DNA of 64,000 nt from Lacisediminihabitans profunda (GCF_008040105.1 NZ_VRMG01000008.1:1-64000); one strand, 5' to 3'. Counted from the first letter of the stretch, positions 1 through 12,105 are shown. The notes: generated from the letters alone by a model not told the origin. Translations and numbers: made by a program.

Positions 1-28
1 CACAACGTCCCTGGGAACTACAGCTAGG

Positions 29-892
29 TCAGCCCACCTCGAGCGGCAGGGTCGGATCGGCCGACCACTCCTCGAGCGAGCCGTCGTAGATTCGCACCGC
101 GGTCACGCCGAGCTCGGCGAGGGTGAGCGCGTTGGCGGCGACGGAGATTCCGCCGCCGCAGTAGAGCAACACCTCCTCGTCGCCCGTGACACCCTGCGAG
201 GCATAGGCCTCCCGCAGCTCGCCGGCGGCCTTGACCGTGCCGTCCGCGGCGAACAGGTCCCTGGCCGACACGTTGACGCTCGAGGGGATGTGCCCCCGGC
301 GCGAGTACCGGGTGGGGTCCGCGCCGGTGAAGCTCCCGGCCGGCAGGCCGCAGACCAGCGGACGCGAGTCGTCTTTCGCGCGGTCGGCGAGCTCCTCCCG
401 GGTGATCCAGGCATCGCGCACGGCCGACGCGGTCCACGGCTCGACCGCGGCCGGGGAATCCGAATCCCCGGAGTCGACGGGAAGGCCGGCGGCCCGCCAG
501 GCCGCGAGTCCGCCGTCGAGCACCCGCGCATCCACGCCGATCCAGGTGAGGAGGTACCAGAGGCGCGCGGCGAAGAGCCCGCCGGTCTGGTCGTAGACGA
601 CGACGGGGTCGCCGGCGCCGATGCCCAGCCTGGCGAGTTCGTCGGCGATGCCCTGGGGATCGGGATGCGCGTAGTGCACGGCCGCCGACGCGTCGGAGAA
701 CTGCGTCGCGACATCGACGTGCCGGGAACCGGGGATGTGGGCCGCGAGCCAGCGCGCCCGGCCGGACTCCGTGCGGTAGTCGCCGTCGAACGTGGCCGGG
801 TGCAGCACGAAGCTCGCGTCGAGCACGGCGGGAGGCGCGGACCCGTCGAGCGTCGCGGCGAGCTCGGGGGCGGTGATGAAGGGACTTGTCAT
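29..892 (-). CDS. Two-domain sulfurtransferase (rhodanese / 3-mercaptopyruvate type)
   Basis: 287 aa, the usual length for a tandem-rhodanese enzyme that moves sulfane sulfur from thiosulfate or 3-mercaptopyruvate to an acceptor. The N-terminal domain (about residues 5-135) is the non-catalytic copy and ends in a conserved DGGLAAW stretch. The C-terminal domain (about 155-285) carries the active loop CGGGIS with catalytic Cys245; a CGxG loop is closer to mercaptopyruvate sulfurtransferases than to the CRxGx[RT] loop of thiosulfate enzymes. The ATG overlaps the stop of the upstream kinase gene (ATGA), so it is translationally coupled as the last gene of the TPP-riboswitch operon. A role as sulfur donor for thiazole or thiamine synthesis is an inference from that position only. 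Confidence 0.9.
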   Translation of the reverse strand: MTSPFITAPELAATLDGSAPPAVLDASFVLHPATFDGDYRTESGRARWLAAHIPGSRHVDVATQFSDASAAVHYAHPDPQGIADELARLGIGAGDPVVVYDQTGGLFAARLWYLLTWIGVDARVLDGGLAAWRAAGLPVDSGDSDSPAAVEPWTASAVRDAWITREELADRAKDDSRPLVCGLPAGSFTGADPTRYSRRGHIPSSVNVSARDLFAADGTVKAAGELREAYASQGVTGDEEVLLYCGGGISVAANALTLAELGVTAVRIYDGSLEEWSADPTLPLEVG

Positions 893-1437
893 GACAACGA
901 CGCTAGTCCGTTCACGATCGCCGCGACATCCTCGTCGTCGAGCACGAGGTCTGCGCGTTCGCTCGGCCTTTCGCGCGCGGCGAAGGCCCGTTCCTGGGCC
1001 GCCCAACGGTCCCAGAACGGGGCGTACAGCTCGCCGTCGCGCTCGAGCGCTCTGGCCTTGCGCGTCGGCTCGTCGAGCTCCACCCAGATGCCGAAGGTCG
1101 CGAGCGCCCGGTTCGCCCGGCTGAGGCTGCCGGAACCCTCGATGACGAGGGGGCGGGCGGGATCCAGGTCGTGCCACTCCGCCGGGGCCTGCTCCTCCCA
1201 GTCCCAGCGCCGCCAGCGCGGCTTGGCGGACAACACGTGCTCGCACACCTGCTCGTTCGCCGCCTCGAGGCCGTCCCACCCCGGGTAGATGTCGTCGAGC
1301 CGCACCAACTGGGCACCGAGGGCGGGGGCCAGGGCGGTCGCCAGCGTCGTCTTGCCGGAGCCGGAGCCGCCGTCGATGAGCACCACCGGGCGGGCGGCCT
1401 GACGGATCGAGAGCAGGAGCTCCCGGGCATCGGTCAC
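889..1437 (-). CDS. P-loop NTPase, uridine-kinase-like small-molecule kinase
   Basis: 182 aa with a Walker A motif GSGSGKTT at about residues 24-31, a conserved acidic LDDIYPGW segment like the substrate region of uridine/pantothenate kinase relatives, and a basic lid-like stretch (ERDGELYAPFWDRW). The GTG start lies inside the stop of the upstream permease gene (GTGA), and its own stop overlaps the next ATG. The substrate cannot be read from sequence. Placement behind an ECF importer and under a TPP riboswitch suggests phosphorylation of an imported thiamine-pathway intermediate, but it does not look like ThiD, ThiM or ThiN, so this is inference. A nucleoside kinase or a house-cleaning ATPase is possible. 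Confidence 0.8.
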   Translation of the reverse strand: MTDARELLLSIRQAARPVVLIDGGSGSGKTTLATALAPALGAQLVRLDDIYPGWDGLEAANEQVCEHVLSAKPRWRRWDWEEQAPAEWHDLDPARPLVIEGSGSLSRANRALATFGIWVELDEPTRKARALERDGELYAPFWDRWAAQERAFAARERPSERADLVLDDEDVAAIVNGLASLS

Positions 1438-2216
1438 GAGAGCACGAACTTCCAGGTGCCCAGTGCGACGGCGAGCGTCACCGCGAGCACGGCGATCACA
1501 ACGGCGATCGCCACGAGCGTCCACTCGCGCCGGCCGAAGGTCGACTCCCTCGCCCAGGTGCGTTCGCGCCGCGACCCGAAGCCCTTCGCCTCCATCGCGG
1601 TGGCGAGCTTGCTCCCGCGCCGCACCGAAAGCACCAGGAGCGAGAATCCCTGGCCGGCGATGCGGGAGACCAGGTTGGAATCGCCGACGCCTCGCGCCCG
1701 GCGCGCGAGGGCCAGGAATCTCCAGTCCTCGATGAACAGCCCGACGAGCCTCAGGCCGGCGAGGCCGCCGATCACGAAGCGGGACGGGAGGCGAAGCACC
1801 TGGCCGAGCCCGTCGGCGAGGTCGGTCGGGTCGGTCGTGGCGAACAACACGATGCCCGGCAGGCCGATCGCGAGGATGCGCACCCCGATGGCGACGCCGA
1901 GCGACACGGAGCCCTCGGTGACGGAGACGAAGCCCGCCTGCCAGAGGAGATCTCCCGAGTCCCGGCCGTAGAGCACGGTCGTGAGGCAGGCGAGAGGGGC
2001 CGCGAACCACAGGGGCGCGGTGCGCAGCCAGAACTGTCTGGCCGCGAGCCCGGCGAACGGGAGGAGCAGGGCCTCGAGCACCAGTGCGACGAGAGCGGAC
2101 GCCCAGTCGATCGACAGGAGGAGAACCAGGGCGAGCAGGATGGCGGCGATGAGCTTGGCCACCGGGTTAACGGAGGCGATCGTGCTCGCACGGATCTCGG
2201 GGGTGATGAGGCTCAC
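1434..2216 (-). CDS. ykoC: ECF transporter T component (YkoC/CbiQ family)
   Basis: 260 aa integral membrane protein with several hydrophobic segments in the first 130 residues and a further C-terminal helix. Between them lies the cytoplasmic coupling region with two Ala-Arg-Gly-type motifs (ALARRARGVG and AMEAKGFG), the signature by which T components contact the ATPase. It is the energy-coupling membrane subunit of the importer with the YkoD-like ATPase and YkoE-like S component encoded just upstream. The GTG start overlaps the ATPase stop (GTGA) and its stop overlaps the kinase start, so all five genes form one coupled operon. Confidence 0.92.
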   Translation of the reverse strand: MSLITPEIRASTIASVNPVAKLIAAILLALVLLLSIDWASALVALVLEALLLPFAGLAARQFWLRTAPLWFAAPLACLTTVLYGRDSGDLLWQAGFVSVTEGSVSLGVAIGVRILAIGLPGIVLFATTDPTDLADGLGQVLRLPSRFVIGGLAGLRLVGLFIEDWRFLALARRARGVGDSNLVSRIAGQGFSLLVLSVRRGSKLATAMEAKGFGSRRERTWARESTFGRREWTLVAIAVVIAVLAVTLAVALGTWKFVLS

Positions 2217-3712
2217 AGGATCGCCCCCGCGGGCAGGGTGTCCAGCCGCAGCACCCGCTCCGCGACCGCATCGACGAAATCGGTGTCGTGGGTCACCGCC
2301 AACACCGCTGAACCGTCGTCGAGGAGCCCGGCGAGAAGGTCCACGAGCTGGCCCCAGGTGCGGGAATCCTGGCCGAAGGTCGGCTCGTCGAGCAGCAGGA
2401 TGCGGGGCCGCGTGGCGAGCGCGGTCGCGACCGACAGGCGCCGCTTCTCCCCGCCGGAGAGGGTGAACGGGTTCGCCGCGGCGAGATGTTCGAGGTGCAG
2501 CGCGGCCATCAGCTCGTCCACCCGGGCCGTGACGGCGACCGCGCCGAGCCCCGCGGCCCGCGGCCCGATCGCCAGTTCCGCCCGCACGTCGGGGGCGAGG
2601 AACTGGTGCTCCGGGTCCTGGAAGACCATGCCGATGCGCGGGAGCAGCTGTCGGGAACGCCACCGATGCGGGGCGGTCGAGGCGCCGTCCGCGAGCGCCT
2701 GCTCGGCCACGAGCGCGCCACCGACCGGTGTCAGTAGCCCGGCGAGGGTGAGGGCGAGCGTCGACTTGCCCGACCCGTTCGCTCCCGTGATCGCCACGGC
2801 ATCCCCCGACGCCACGCTGAGGTCGATGCCGGAGTTGACGACGGTGGGAACGCGCCGCCCGAAGCCGGTGCGTCCGACGGCGAGACCGGATGCGGTGAGC
2901 AGCGGAATCCGAGCGCCAGCAGACAGGGGTGCCCTGGTCGGCCGTCGCGGCGGGTGGCCGGGCACCCACACGCCGGCTGCGGCGAGGCGCTCGCCCTCCC
3001 GCTCGAGCACGACCCCGGGCGCGCCGTCGGCCGCGAGGCCGCCGTCGGCGCCGAGCACGACCACTCGGTCCACCATCGCCTGCCACACCGCGACGCGGTG
3101 CTCGATCACCACGAGGGTTGCCCCGGTCGCGTCGAGCACCCTGGCCACGGCATCCCGCACCTCCCGCACGCCATCGGGGTCGAGGTTCGCGGTCGGCTCG
3201 TCGAGAAGCAGCAGGCGCGGACGCATTGCGACGACGCCGGCGAGGGCGAGGCGCTGCTTCTGCCCGCCCGAGAGGCTCGAGGTGGGGTGGTCGAGCGGCA
3301 GCTCGAGCCCGACGGCGGCGAGCGCCTCGGGCACCCTTCGCCAGATCTCGTCCCGGGGAACACCGAGATTCTCGCAGGCGAAGGCGACGTCATCGCCGAC
3401 GCGGGCCAGCACCACCTGGGAGTCCGGGTCCTGCAGCACCAGGCCGGCCTCGCCCCGGGCGCTGGCGGGCCGGTGCCCGTCGACGAGGAGCTCGCCGCGC
3501 TGGTCGCCCTCCTCGTCTCCCCCGAGCACCCCGGCCAGGGCCTGGATCAGCGTCGACTTGCCGGCGCCGGACGGGCCGAGCAGCAGCACGCGTTCACCGG
3601 GTGCCACCGAGAGGTCGATGTTGCGAACGGCGAACGCGCGACGGGAGGCGTGGCGCCATCCCCACCCGGAGGCGGTGATCCGCACGCCGCCCGCGACCCG
3701 GCCGGGACTCAT
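2213..3712 (-). CDS. ykoD: ECF transporter ATPase with two fused ABC domains (YkoD)
   Basis: 499 aa, a tandem fusion of two ABC ATPase domains. Domain 1 (about 1-245) has Walker A GPSGAGKST, Q-loop LQDPDSQVVLA, signature LSGGQKQRLALAG and Walker B LLLLDEPTANLDP. Domain 2 (about 265-495) has Walker A GANGSGKST, signature LSGGEKRRLSVATA and Walker B ILLLDEPTFGQD, followed by the H-loop THDTDF. Fused A1A2 ATPases are typical of the YkoEDC hydroxymethylpyrimidine importers. It powers uptake through YkoC and YkoE. The ATG overlaps the ykoE stop (ATGA). Confidence 0.94.
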   Translation of the reverse strand: MSPGRVAGGVRITASGWGWRHASRRAFAVRNIDLSVAPGERVLLLGPSGAGKSTLIQALAGVLGGDEEGDQRGELLVDGHRPASARGEAGLVLQDPDSQVVLARVGDDVAFACENLGVPRDEIWRRVPEALAAVGLELPLDHPTSSLSGGQKQRLALAGVVAMRPRLLLLDEPTANLDPDGVREVRDAVARVLDATGATLVVIEHRVAVWQAMVDRVVVLGADGGLAADGAPGVVLEREGERLAAAGVWVPGHPPRRPTRAPLSAGARIPLLTASGLAVGRTGFGRRVPTVVNSGIDLSVASGDAVAITGANGSGKSTLALTLAGLLTPVGGALVAEQALADGASTAPHRWRSRQLLPRIGMVFQDPEHQFLAPDVRAELAIGPRAAGLGAVAVTARVDELMAALHLEHLAAANPFTLSGGEKRRLSVATALATRPRILLLDEPTFGQDSRTWGQLVDLLAGLLDDGSAVLAVTHDTDFVDAVAERVLRLDTLPAGAIL

Positions 3713-4383
3713 GGTGTCGAGGTCGCCTCGGTGCCCGAATCCGACCGCACCGGCTCCGACTCGCCGTCCACGGCCGCGAGCCGGCCGGAGGCGAATCGGC
3801 TGAGCGCGCCTGCCCTCGCCAGGCCCCTGGCGGCCAGCCAGGAGAGCAGTCCGGCGATGACGATCCCGGACGCGACGGCGGAGACGAAGTAGACGGCCTT
3901 GAAGCCGAAGTCGAGCGCCGCGTAGTCGGTGAAGTTCGTGTCGAGCAGCCCGACGGCGACTCCCGCTCCCGCCCCGGAGAGCAGCACGACGCCGAGGCGC
4001 CAGTTGGAGTAGAGGAACGCGGCGAGCACGAGCTCGGCGCCGAGGCCCTCGACGACGCCCCAGATCAGCGTGGAGAAGCCCCACTGCGTGCCCACGAGCA
4101 TCGACACGACGGCCGCGACGACCTCCGTGAAGAGGGCCGCTCCCGGCTTTCTGATCACGATCCCGCCCAGCACTCCGGCGAAGAGCCAACCGCCCGCGAG
4201 GAGACCGGCGAGACCCGGGGCGAAGGCGAGGGCCGCGCTGAGCGGCGTCCAGGCGAGTCCCCAGGCCCAGAAGATGACGCCGCTCGCGACGCCGATGACG
4301 CTCGCCACCACGATGTCGACCACCCGCCAGCGGGCGGAGAATGCTCGGGGCTGTCTGGTGATGGATGTTGTTGCCATGTTCAT
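3709..4383 (-). CDS. ykoE: ECF transporter substrate-binding S component (YkoE family)
   Basis: 224 aa membrane protein of five to six helices. The diagnostic YkoE features are present: WRVVDIVVASVIGVASGVIFW near the N-terminus, RKPGAALFTEVVAA in the middle, and GVVEGLGAELVLAA. YkoE proteins bind thiamine or its pyrimidine precursor HMP. The start ATG at 4383 (MNMATT) is preceded by AAAGGG about seven bases upstream; the second Met at 4377 is an alternative. It is the first gene after the TPP riboswitch, which supports the thiamine-related substrate. The last 35 residues are charged and not conserved in the family. Confidence 0.93.
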   Translation of the reverse strand: MNMATTSITRQPRAFSARWRVVDIVVASVIGVASGVIFWAWGLAWTPLSAALAFAPGLAGLLAGGWLFAGVLGGIVIRKPGAALFTEVVAAVVSMLVGTQWGFSTLIWGVVEGLGAELVLAAFLYSNWRLGVVLLSGAGAGVAVGLLDTNFTDYAALDFGFKAVYFVSAVASGIVIAGLLSWLAARGLARAGALSRFASGRLAAVDGESEPVRSDSGTEATSTP

Positions 4384-4452
4384 TGTCGTGCCCTTTCGGT
4401 AAAGAGGGCACGGGTGTAGGTCGCCACCGGTGTGGCAACCCGGAGAGAAACT

Positions 4453-4545
4453 GCCTCCCTGCGCTGGCATGATCCAGATCAGGTTCGACGGTCGAAGCTT
4501 GGAGAAGCTTCCTCTCAGCCCGGCTCACCGGACTCCCGTGTTCGC
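4453..4545 (-). promoter_or_regulatory. TPP (THI-box) riboswitch
   Basis: Read on the minus strand, the 5' half has the GGTGAGCC stem and the invariant CTGAGA (4513-4518). The 3' half has ACCTGATCTGG (4474-4484) followed by GCCAGCGCAGGGAGG (4454-4468). These are the two conserved faces of the thiamine-pyrophosphate aptamer in the right order and spacing, with a variable stem between them. It lies about 70 bases upstream of ykoE. TPP binding should shut off the five-gene operon; in actinobacteria control is usually at translation initiation, and I see no convincing intrinsic terminator between aptamer and start. Confidence 0.95.
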
Positions 4546-4572
4546 CCTCAATCCTAGCCACCGGCATCCGCT

Positions 4573-4648
4573 CCCGCACCTCCTCCCGCACGCGTTTCCC
4601 GCACGCGTTTCCCGCACGCGTTTCCCGCACCTCCTCCCGCACGCGTTT
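4573..4648. repeat. 13-base tandem repeat cluster
   Basis: Three perfect tandem copies of cccgcacgcgttt fill 4585-4623 and a fourth lies at 4636-4648. The copies are interrupted and flanked by cccgcacctcct (4573-4584 and 4624-4635), giving a symmetrical block. It sits upstream of the riboswitch on the operon's far side. No gene is visible between 4546 and 4942; this block and the inverted repeat next to it are the only structure I see there. Confidence 0.8.
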
Positions 4649-4793
4649 CTCCGGAGGTTCGGGTCGACCCGGCTCGCGAGACCTCGCACTCCCGTTCACT
4701 TCTCCGGAGGTTTCGGCCGAAACGGCTCGAGATGGAGCCCATTCCGCCCCAAATCGGCCCTGGTAGGCCAGAGCCTCCGGAGAAACGCGTGCG
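4638..4793. repeat. Perfect 20-base inverted repeat with related copies
   Basis: The arm CGCACGCGTTTCTCCGGAGG at 4638-4657 is matched exactly by its reverse complement at 4774-4793, separated by 116 bases. Degenerate copies of the CTCCGGAGG core lie at 4701-4710 and 4828-4845. The left arm overlaps the last 13-base repeat unit, so the two repeat sets are related. The stretch from there to 4942 is G-rich and carries no gene. Confidence 0.75.
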
Positions 4794-4942
4794 GTGGCAG
4801 TGCGGTGGCAAGGGCCCGCGCGGGAAACCTCCGGAGAACCGCGTGGGGGCAGACGGGGCGAACAGGGGGCAGACGGGGACGGGGCTGGGCGGGGCTGGGC
4901 TGGGGGCTGGGCTGCGGGCGGATGCCGTTCTAGGCTCGGCGC

Positions 4943-5737
4943 ATGACGAGTGATTTCGCGATCGCCGCGTTCGACCGTTTCACCGCGGAGCTCCTGGCGA
5001 GTGTGTCTTCCCTGCCGGGAGTCGTCGGCCTCGTCGTGACCGGGAGTGCCGCAGACCGGTCCCGCCTGGACGAGTGGTCCGACCACGACTTCATCGTCGT
5101 GACCGCCCCGGCGGCGACCGAGGCCGTGCGTTCCCGGCTCGACTGGCTCCCCCGGTTCGAGAGCCTGGTCTTCGCCTCCCCGGTTCCCGGCGAGGGCTAT
5201 CGGGCCATCTACGACGACGGCCACGTGCTCGAGTTCGACGTCGCACCCCTCGAGGAGATCCGAGGCTGGCAGGCGAACGACTATTCCGTGCTGCTCGACC
5301 GCGGCGGTGTCGAGGAGGTGATGGCGGCGATCGCGGCGAAACGAAAGCCGCACGTGAGCATCGACGCCGAGCGGGAGATCGGCCAATTCCTCGTGCTCAT
5401 CCTCATCGGCGTCGGTCGCGCCCGGCGCGGCGAGAGCCTCATCGCCGGGGCCGCGGTGCGCAACGCCGCCGTTGGGCACCTCGTGAACGCGTGGCAGGAG
5501 CGAATTCCCGCCGCCGCGCCCCGACACGTGGACAACCTCGACAACTGGCGTCGATTCGAGCTCGTCTACCCGGAATCGGGGCCGGAGATCGCGCGGGCCG
5601 TGGCCCAGGATGTCGAACCTGCGGCGCGCGCCCTGCTCGACATCGCCGAGCGGAGGATCGCACCCGGCTGGACGGGCTGGCCGCACGACGCGGTCGCCGC
5701 GATTCGGCGTCGGCTGGACTGGCAGGAACGGACGTGA
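4943..5737 (+). CDS. Nucleotidyltransferase-fold protein (aminoglycoside adenylyltransferase-like)
   Basis: 264 aa. The nucleotidyltransferase signature is seen at about residues 33-52, TGSAADRSRLDEWSDHDFIVV, with the GS and the D-x-D-like WSDHD acidic residues; a third acid lies in LEFDVAPLEE near residue 103. The C-terminal half is helical, like the substrate-binding domain of streptomycin 6-adenylyltransferases, but the family also includes many uncharacterised members. The ATG is preceded by a G-rich stretch without a clean Shine-Dalgarno. It is a single gene on the plus strand between the thiamine operon and the trehalose operon. Antibiotic modification is only one possibility. Confidence 0.75.
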   Translation: MTSDFAIAAFDRFTAELLASVSSLPGVVGLVVTGSAADRSRLDEWSDHDFIVVTAPAATEAVRSRLDWLPRFESLVFASPVPGEGYRAIYDDGHVLEFDVAPLEEIRGWQANDYSVLLDRGGVEEVMAAIAAKRKPHVSIDAEREIGQFLVLILIGVGRARRGESLIAGAAVRNAAVGHLVNAWQERIPAAAPRHVDNLDNWRRFELVYPESGPEIARAVAQDVEPAARALLDIAERRIAPGWTGWPHDAVAAIRRRLDWQERT

Positions 5738-5819
5738 CCCGCCTGTCAAGGGGTCAGACCCGGTTCGTGCGACGCGTCCGATTCGGGTTACGGTGACAAC
5801 AGGACAATCAGGGAGAATC

Positions 5820-8020
<2,201 letters not shown>

Positions 8021-8021
<1 letters not shown>

Positions 8022-10375
8022 TGCGCATCCCCCGTTCCACCTACCGGCTGCAGATCCGCGAATCGTTCGACCTCAACGCCGCGGCGAACATCGCCGAGTA
8101 TGTGCGCGATTTGGGCGCCGATTGGCTCTACTTCTCGCCGCTGCTCACCGCCGAGACGGGTTCCGACCACGGCTACGACGTGACCGACCACTCGAGAATC
8201 GACCCCGCCCGGGGTGGCGAGGCCGGACTGGCTGCCGCCTCCGCCGCCGCCCGGTCGCTCGGTCTCGGCGTGCTCGTCGACATCGTGCCGAACCACGTCG
8301 GAGTACAGACGCCACACCAGAACGCGTGGTGGTGGGACGTGCTCAGCCACGGCCGGGACTCCCGCTATGCGGAGGCGTTCGACATCGACTGGGAGTTCGG
8401 CAACGGCAGGCTGCGCATCCCCGTGCTGGGCGACGGCTCCCTCGACGACCTCGAGATCGTCGACGGAGAACTCCGCTACTTCGACAACCGGTTCCCGATC
8501 GCCCCGGGCACGGCAGACGACGGCGCCTCCCCGCGCGAGGTGCACTCGCGTCAGCACTACGAGCTCATCGACTGGCGTCGTGCAGACGCCGAACTGAACT
8601 ACCGCCGGTTCTTCGCGGTGAATTCGCTCGCCGGCATCCGGGTCGAGATCCCGTGGGTGTTCGAGGAGTCCCACGTGGAGATCGCCCGCTGGTTCCGGGA
8701 GGGCCTCGTCGACGGCCTGCGCGTCGACCACCCGGACGGCCTGGCCGACCCGGCGGGGTACCTCGACGACCTCGCCAGGGCCACCGGCGACACCTACGTC
8801 CTCGTGGAGAAGATTCTCGAGGGCGACGAACAGCTTCCCACCTCGTGGGCGACGGCGGGAACGACGGGCTACGACGCCCTCGCCGATGTCGACCGGGTGC
8901 TCGTCGACCCGGCAGGTCGCGCGGCTCTCGACGAACTCGACCGGCGCCTGCGCGGCACGGACTCGACGGTGTCCTGGTCCGGACTGATCCACGACACGAA
9001 GCGCGCGATCGCCGACGGCATCCTGCGCTCCGAGGTGCTGCGCCTCGAGCGCGATCTCGGGCGGTCGGTCGAGGCGGTGGAGGCGGATGTGGGTTCGGCG
9101 ATCTCGACGACGGCGGACGCCCTCGCCGAGCTGCTCGCCTGCTTCCCGGTCTACCGCTCGTACCTGCCGCTCGGCCTCGAGCACCTGCACGAAGCCGCCC
9201 GACTGGCGATCTCGCACCGTCCGGACCTCACCGACGCGATCGGCGATCTCGTCCCGATCCTGAGCGACCCGCAGCATCCGGCCGCGATCCGCTTCCAACA
9301 GACCTCGGGCATGGTCATGGCCAAGGGCGTCGAGGACACCGCCTTCTACCGGTACACCCGGCTCGGCTCGCTCACCGAGGTGGGTGCGGATCCCTCGGAG
9401 TTCTCGATCGGCACCGCCGAATTCCATCGCCGCCAGCAGTTGCGGCAGGCGAGCTTCCCCGCCTCGCTCACCACTCTCTCCACCCACGACACCAAGCGCG
9501 GGGAGGACGTGCGGGCCAGGATCAGCGTGCTCGCCGAGATCCCCGCCGAGTGGGAGTCGGCGCTGGACCGCCTTCGCGAGGCGGCACCGCTCGGCGACGG
9601 CCCGCTCGAGGCGCTGCTCTGGGAGGCCATCGTCGGCGCGTGGCCGGCCAGCCGCGAGCGGCTGCACGCCTACGCGGAGAAGGCGGCTCGCGAGGCCGGA
9701 AACTCCACGGGCTGGGACGCTCCGCGAGAGGCCTTCGAACAGCGGATGCACGACCTGATCGACTCCGCCTTCGACGACCCTGCCGTCACGGCGGTCATCG
9801 AGGAGGTGCTCGACCGCGTGCGCGCGGCCGGCTGGAGCAACTCCCTCTCCGCCAAGCTGATCCAGTTGACGGCCCCCGGCGTGCCGGACGTGTACCAGGG
9901 CAGCGAGCTCTGGGAGACCTCCCTGGTCGACCCGGACAACCGTCGACCTGTCGACTTCGACGAACGCCGCCTCTACCTCGCCGCGATCGACGCCGGAGCA
10001 CACCCGCCGGTAGACGAGTCCGGCGCGGCAAAGCTGCTCGTCACGTCGAGGGCGCTGCGCCTGCGCCGCGACCACCCCGAACTGTTCAGCCGGTACGCCC
10101 CGCTTCCCGCGTTCGGACCGGCGGCGCGTCACGTGCTCGCCTTCGACCGCGGCGACGTGGTCACCGTGGCCACCAGGCTGCCGCTCGGGCTCGAACTCGC
10201 GGGCGGCTGGGGGGCGACATCGATCATCCTCGCCGGCAGGCCCGTCGTCGACGTGCTCACCGGCACGGAGTTCCCGGGCGGCGAAATGCGCCTGGCCGAG
10301 GTCTTGGCGCGCTATCCGGTGGCGCTGCTCGTGCCGTCGGAGCTCCTCGCGGCCGGCAGCACGGTGGGTTCGTGA
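8021..10375 (+). CDS. treY: Maltooligosyltrehalose synthase (TreY)
   Basis: 784 aa GH13 enzyme that isomerises the reducing-end glucose of maltodextrins to an alpha,alpha-1,1 linkage. It begins with the characteristic [11 protein letters not shown] segment, then [42 protein letters not shown] (catalytic Asp), [12 protein letters not shown] (acid Glu) and [16 protein letters not shown] near the third carboxylate region. The C-terminus contains [12 protein letters not shown]. Start overlaps the glgX stop; the stop overlaps the treZ GTG start (GTGA), so treXYZ is translationally coupled. Confidence 0.96.
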
Positions 10376-12090
10376 GCTTCGAGGTCTGGGCCCCGGCCGC
10401 CGGGACCGTCACCCTGCTTCTCGACGGCTCGCGGCATCCGATGCAGCGCGCCGCCGACGGATGGTGGAGTGCCCCGGCTGGGCTGGACGGCACCGACTTC
10501 GGGTTCCTGATCGACGACGACGAGACGCCGCTGCCCGACCCGCGCTCGAGACGGCAGCCGGAGTCGGTGCACGGCCTCTCCTGCACCTTCGACCCCGCCG
10601 CCTTCGACTGGACGGACGACGCCTGGACCGGGCGACAGCTCGCTGGCGGGGTGATCTACGAGCTGCACCTCGGCACCTTCACGCCGGGTGGCACCCTCGA
10701 CTCGGCCGTCGAGAGGCTCGACCATCTCGTGTCGATCGGGGTCGACTTCGTCGAGCTGTTGCCGGTGAACGGGTTCAACGGAACCCGCAACTGGGGCTAC
10801 GACGGGGTGCTCTGGTACGCCGTCGCCGAGGTGTACGGCGGCCCGGCCGCCTACCAACGGTTCGTGGACGCCTGCCATGCCCGCGGCCTCGGCGTGATCC
10901 AGGATGTCGTCTACAACCACCTGGGCCCGAGCGGCAACTACCTGCCCCGCTTCGGCCCGTACCTGCGGGAGGAAGGCGCGAACACCTGGGGCGACTCGGT
11001 GAACCTCGACTCCCCCGAGGTGCGGCGCTACCTGATCGACAACGCGCTCATGTGGCTGCGCGACTACCACGTGGACGGGCTTCGGCTCGATGCGGTGCAC
11101 GCCCTCGTCGACGAGTCTCCGACCCACATCCTCAAGGAGCTCGCGGTCGAGACCAGCGCGCTCTCGGCGTTCCTCGGCCGTCCGCTCAGCCTGATCGCCG
11201 AGTCCGACCTCAACGATCCGCTGCTCATCCGCCCGCGCGAGGCGCACGGCTACGGGCTCGATGCCCAGTGGAGCGACGACTTCCACCACGCCGTCCACGT
11301 CGCCCTCACCGGCGAGATCACCGGCTACTACGCGGACTTCGAGCACCTCGACTCGCTGGCGAAGGTGCTTACCCGGGGCTTCTTCCACGACGGTACGTAC
11401 TCGTCGTTCCGGGAGCGGGCGCACGGCAGCCCGATCGACACCGAGAACATGCCCACCTGGCGGCTCGTCGTCGCCAACCAGAACCACGACCAGATCGGCA
11501 ATCGCGCCACCGGCGACCGGCTGAGCGCGAGCCTCGACTACGGGCAGCTCGCGATCGCCGCGGTGCTCACCCTCGCCGGGCCGTTCACCCCGATGCTCTT
11601 CATGGGCGAGGAGTGGGGCGCCTCCACCCCGTGGCAGTTCTTCACGTCGCATTCCGAGCCGGAGCTCGGCACGGCCACGGCCGAGGGCCGCATCCGCGAG
11701 TTCGAGCGGATGGGCTGGGACCCGGCGATCGTGCCCGACCCGCAGGACCCGCAGACCTTCGAGCGATCGAAGCTCGACTGGGCGGAATCCGAGGATGGCG
11801 ACCATGCCCGGCTGCTCGCGGTCTACCGCCGGCTCGCCGAACTGCGGCGCACCGTGCCGGACCTCACCGACCCGCGGTTCGACCGCACGAGCGTCGAATT
11901 CGAGGACTCCGCCACCGGTCGCTGGTTCGTGCTGCACCGCGGTTCGACGTCGATCGTCGTGAACCTCGCCGACTTCCCGGTCGCGCTGCCGTTCGGTGGC
12001 TCGGTGCTGCTGGCGAGCCACGACACGATCGGCGCCTCCGCCGGCGGCGTGGTGTTGCCGGGCCACTCGGCGGCGATCCTCGCCCGCTGA
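10372..12090 (+). CDS. treZ: Maltooligosyltrehalose trehalohydrolase (TreZ)
   Basis: 572 aa GH13 enzyme releasing trehalose from maltooligosyltrehalose, the last step of the TreXYZ route. It opens with a CBM48-like domain ([19 protein letters not shown]) and then shows [51 protein letters not shown] (nucleophile), [10 protein letters not shown] (acid Glu) and [11 protein letters not shown]. The GTG start sits in the treY stop. It ends 15 bases before the convergent metQ stop; no terminator hairpin is visible in that short gap. Confidence 0.96.
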   Translation: MSFEVWAPAAGTVTLLLDGSRHPMQRAADGWWSAPAGLDGTDFGFLIDDDETPLPDPRSRRQPESVHGLSCTFDPAAFDWTDDAWTGRQLAGGVIYELHLGTFTPGGTLDSAVERLDHLVSIGVDFVELLPVNGFNGTRNWGYDGVLWYAVAEVYGGPAAYQRFVDACHARGLGVIQDVVYNHLGPSGNYLPRFGPYLREEGANTWGDSVNLDSPEVRRYLIDNALMWLRDYHVDGLRLDAVHALVDESPTHILKELAVETSALSAFLGRPLSLIAESDLNDPLLIRPREAHGYGLDAQWSDDFHHAVHVALTGEITGYYADFEHLDSLAKVLTRGFFHDGTYSSFRERAHGSPIDTENMPTWRLVVANQNHDQIGNRATGDRLSASLDYGQLAIAAVLTLAGPFTPMLFMGEEWGASTPWQFFTSHSEPELGTATAEGRIREFERMGWDPAIVPDPQDPQTFERSKLDWAESEDGDHARLLAVYRRLAELRRTVPDLTDPRFDRTSVEFEDSATGRWFVLHRGSTSIVVNLADFPVALPFGGSVLLASHDTIGASAGGVVLPGHSAAILAR

Positions 12091-12105
12091 GCGGACCGGC
12101 GGTGT

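Noticed and set aside
1-28. Upstream gene end
   Set aside because: The first 28 bases hold no coding evidence.
8122-10371. Plus-strand frame upstream of TreZ, continuous with it
   Set aside because: Arg-rich translation is the +2 shadow of treY; TreZ begins at the GTG at 10372.
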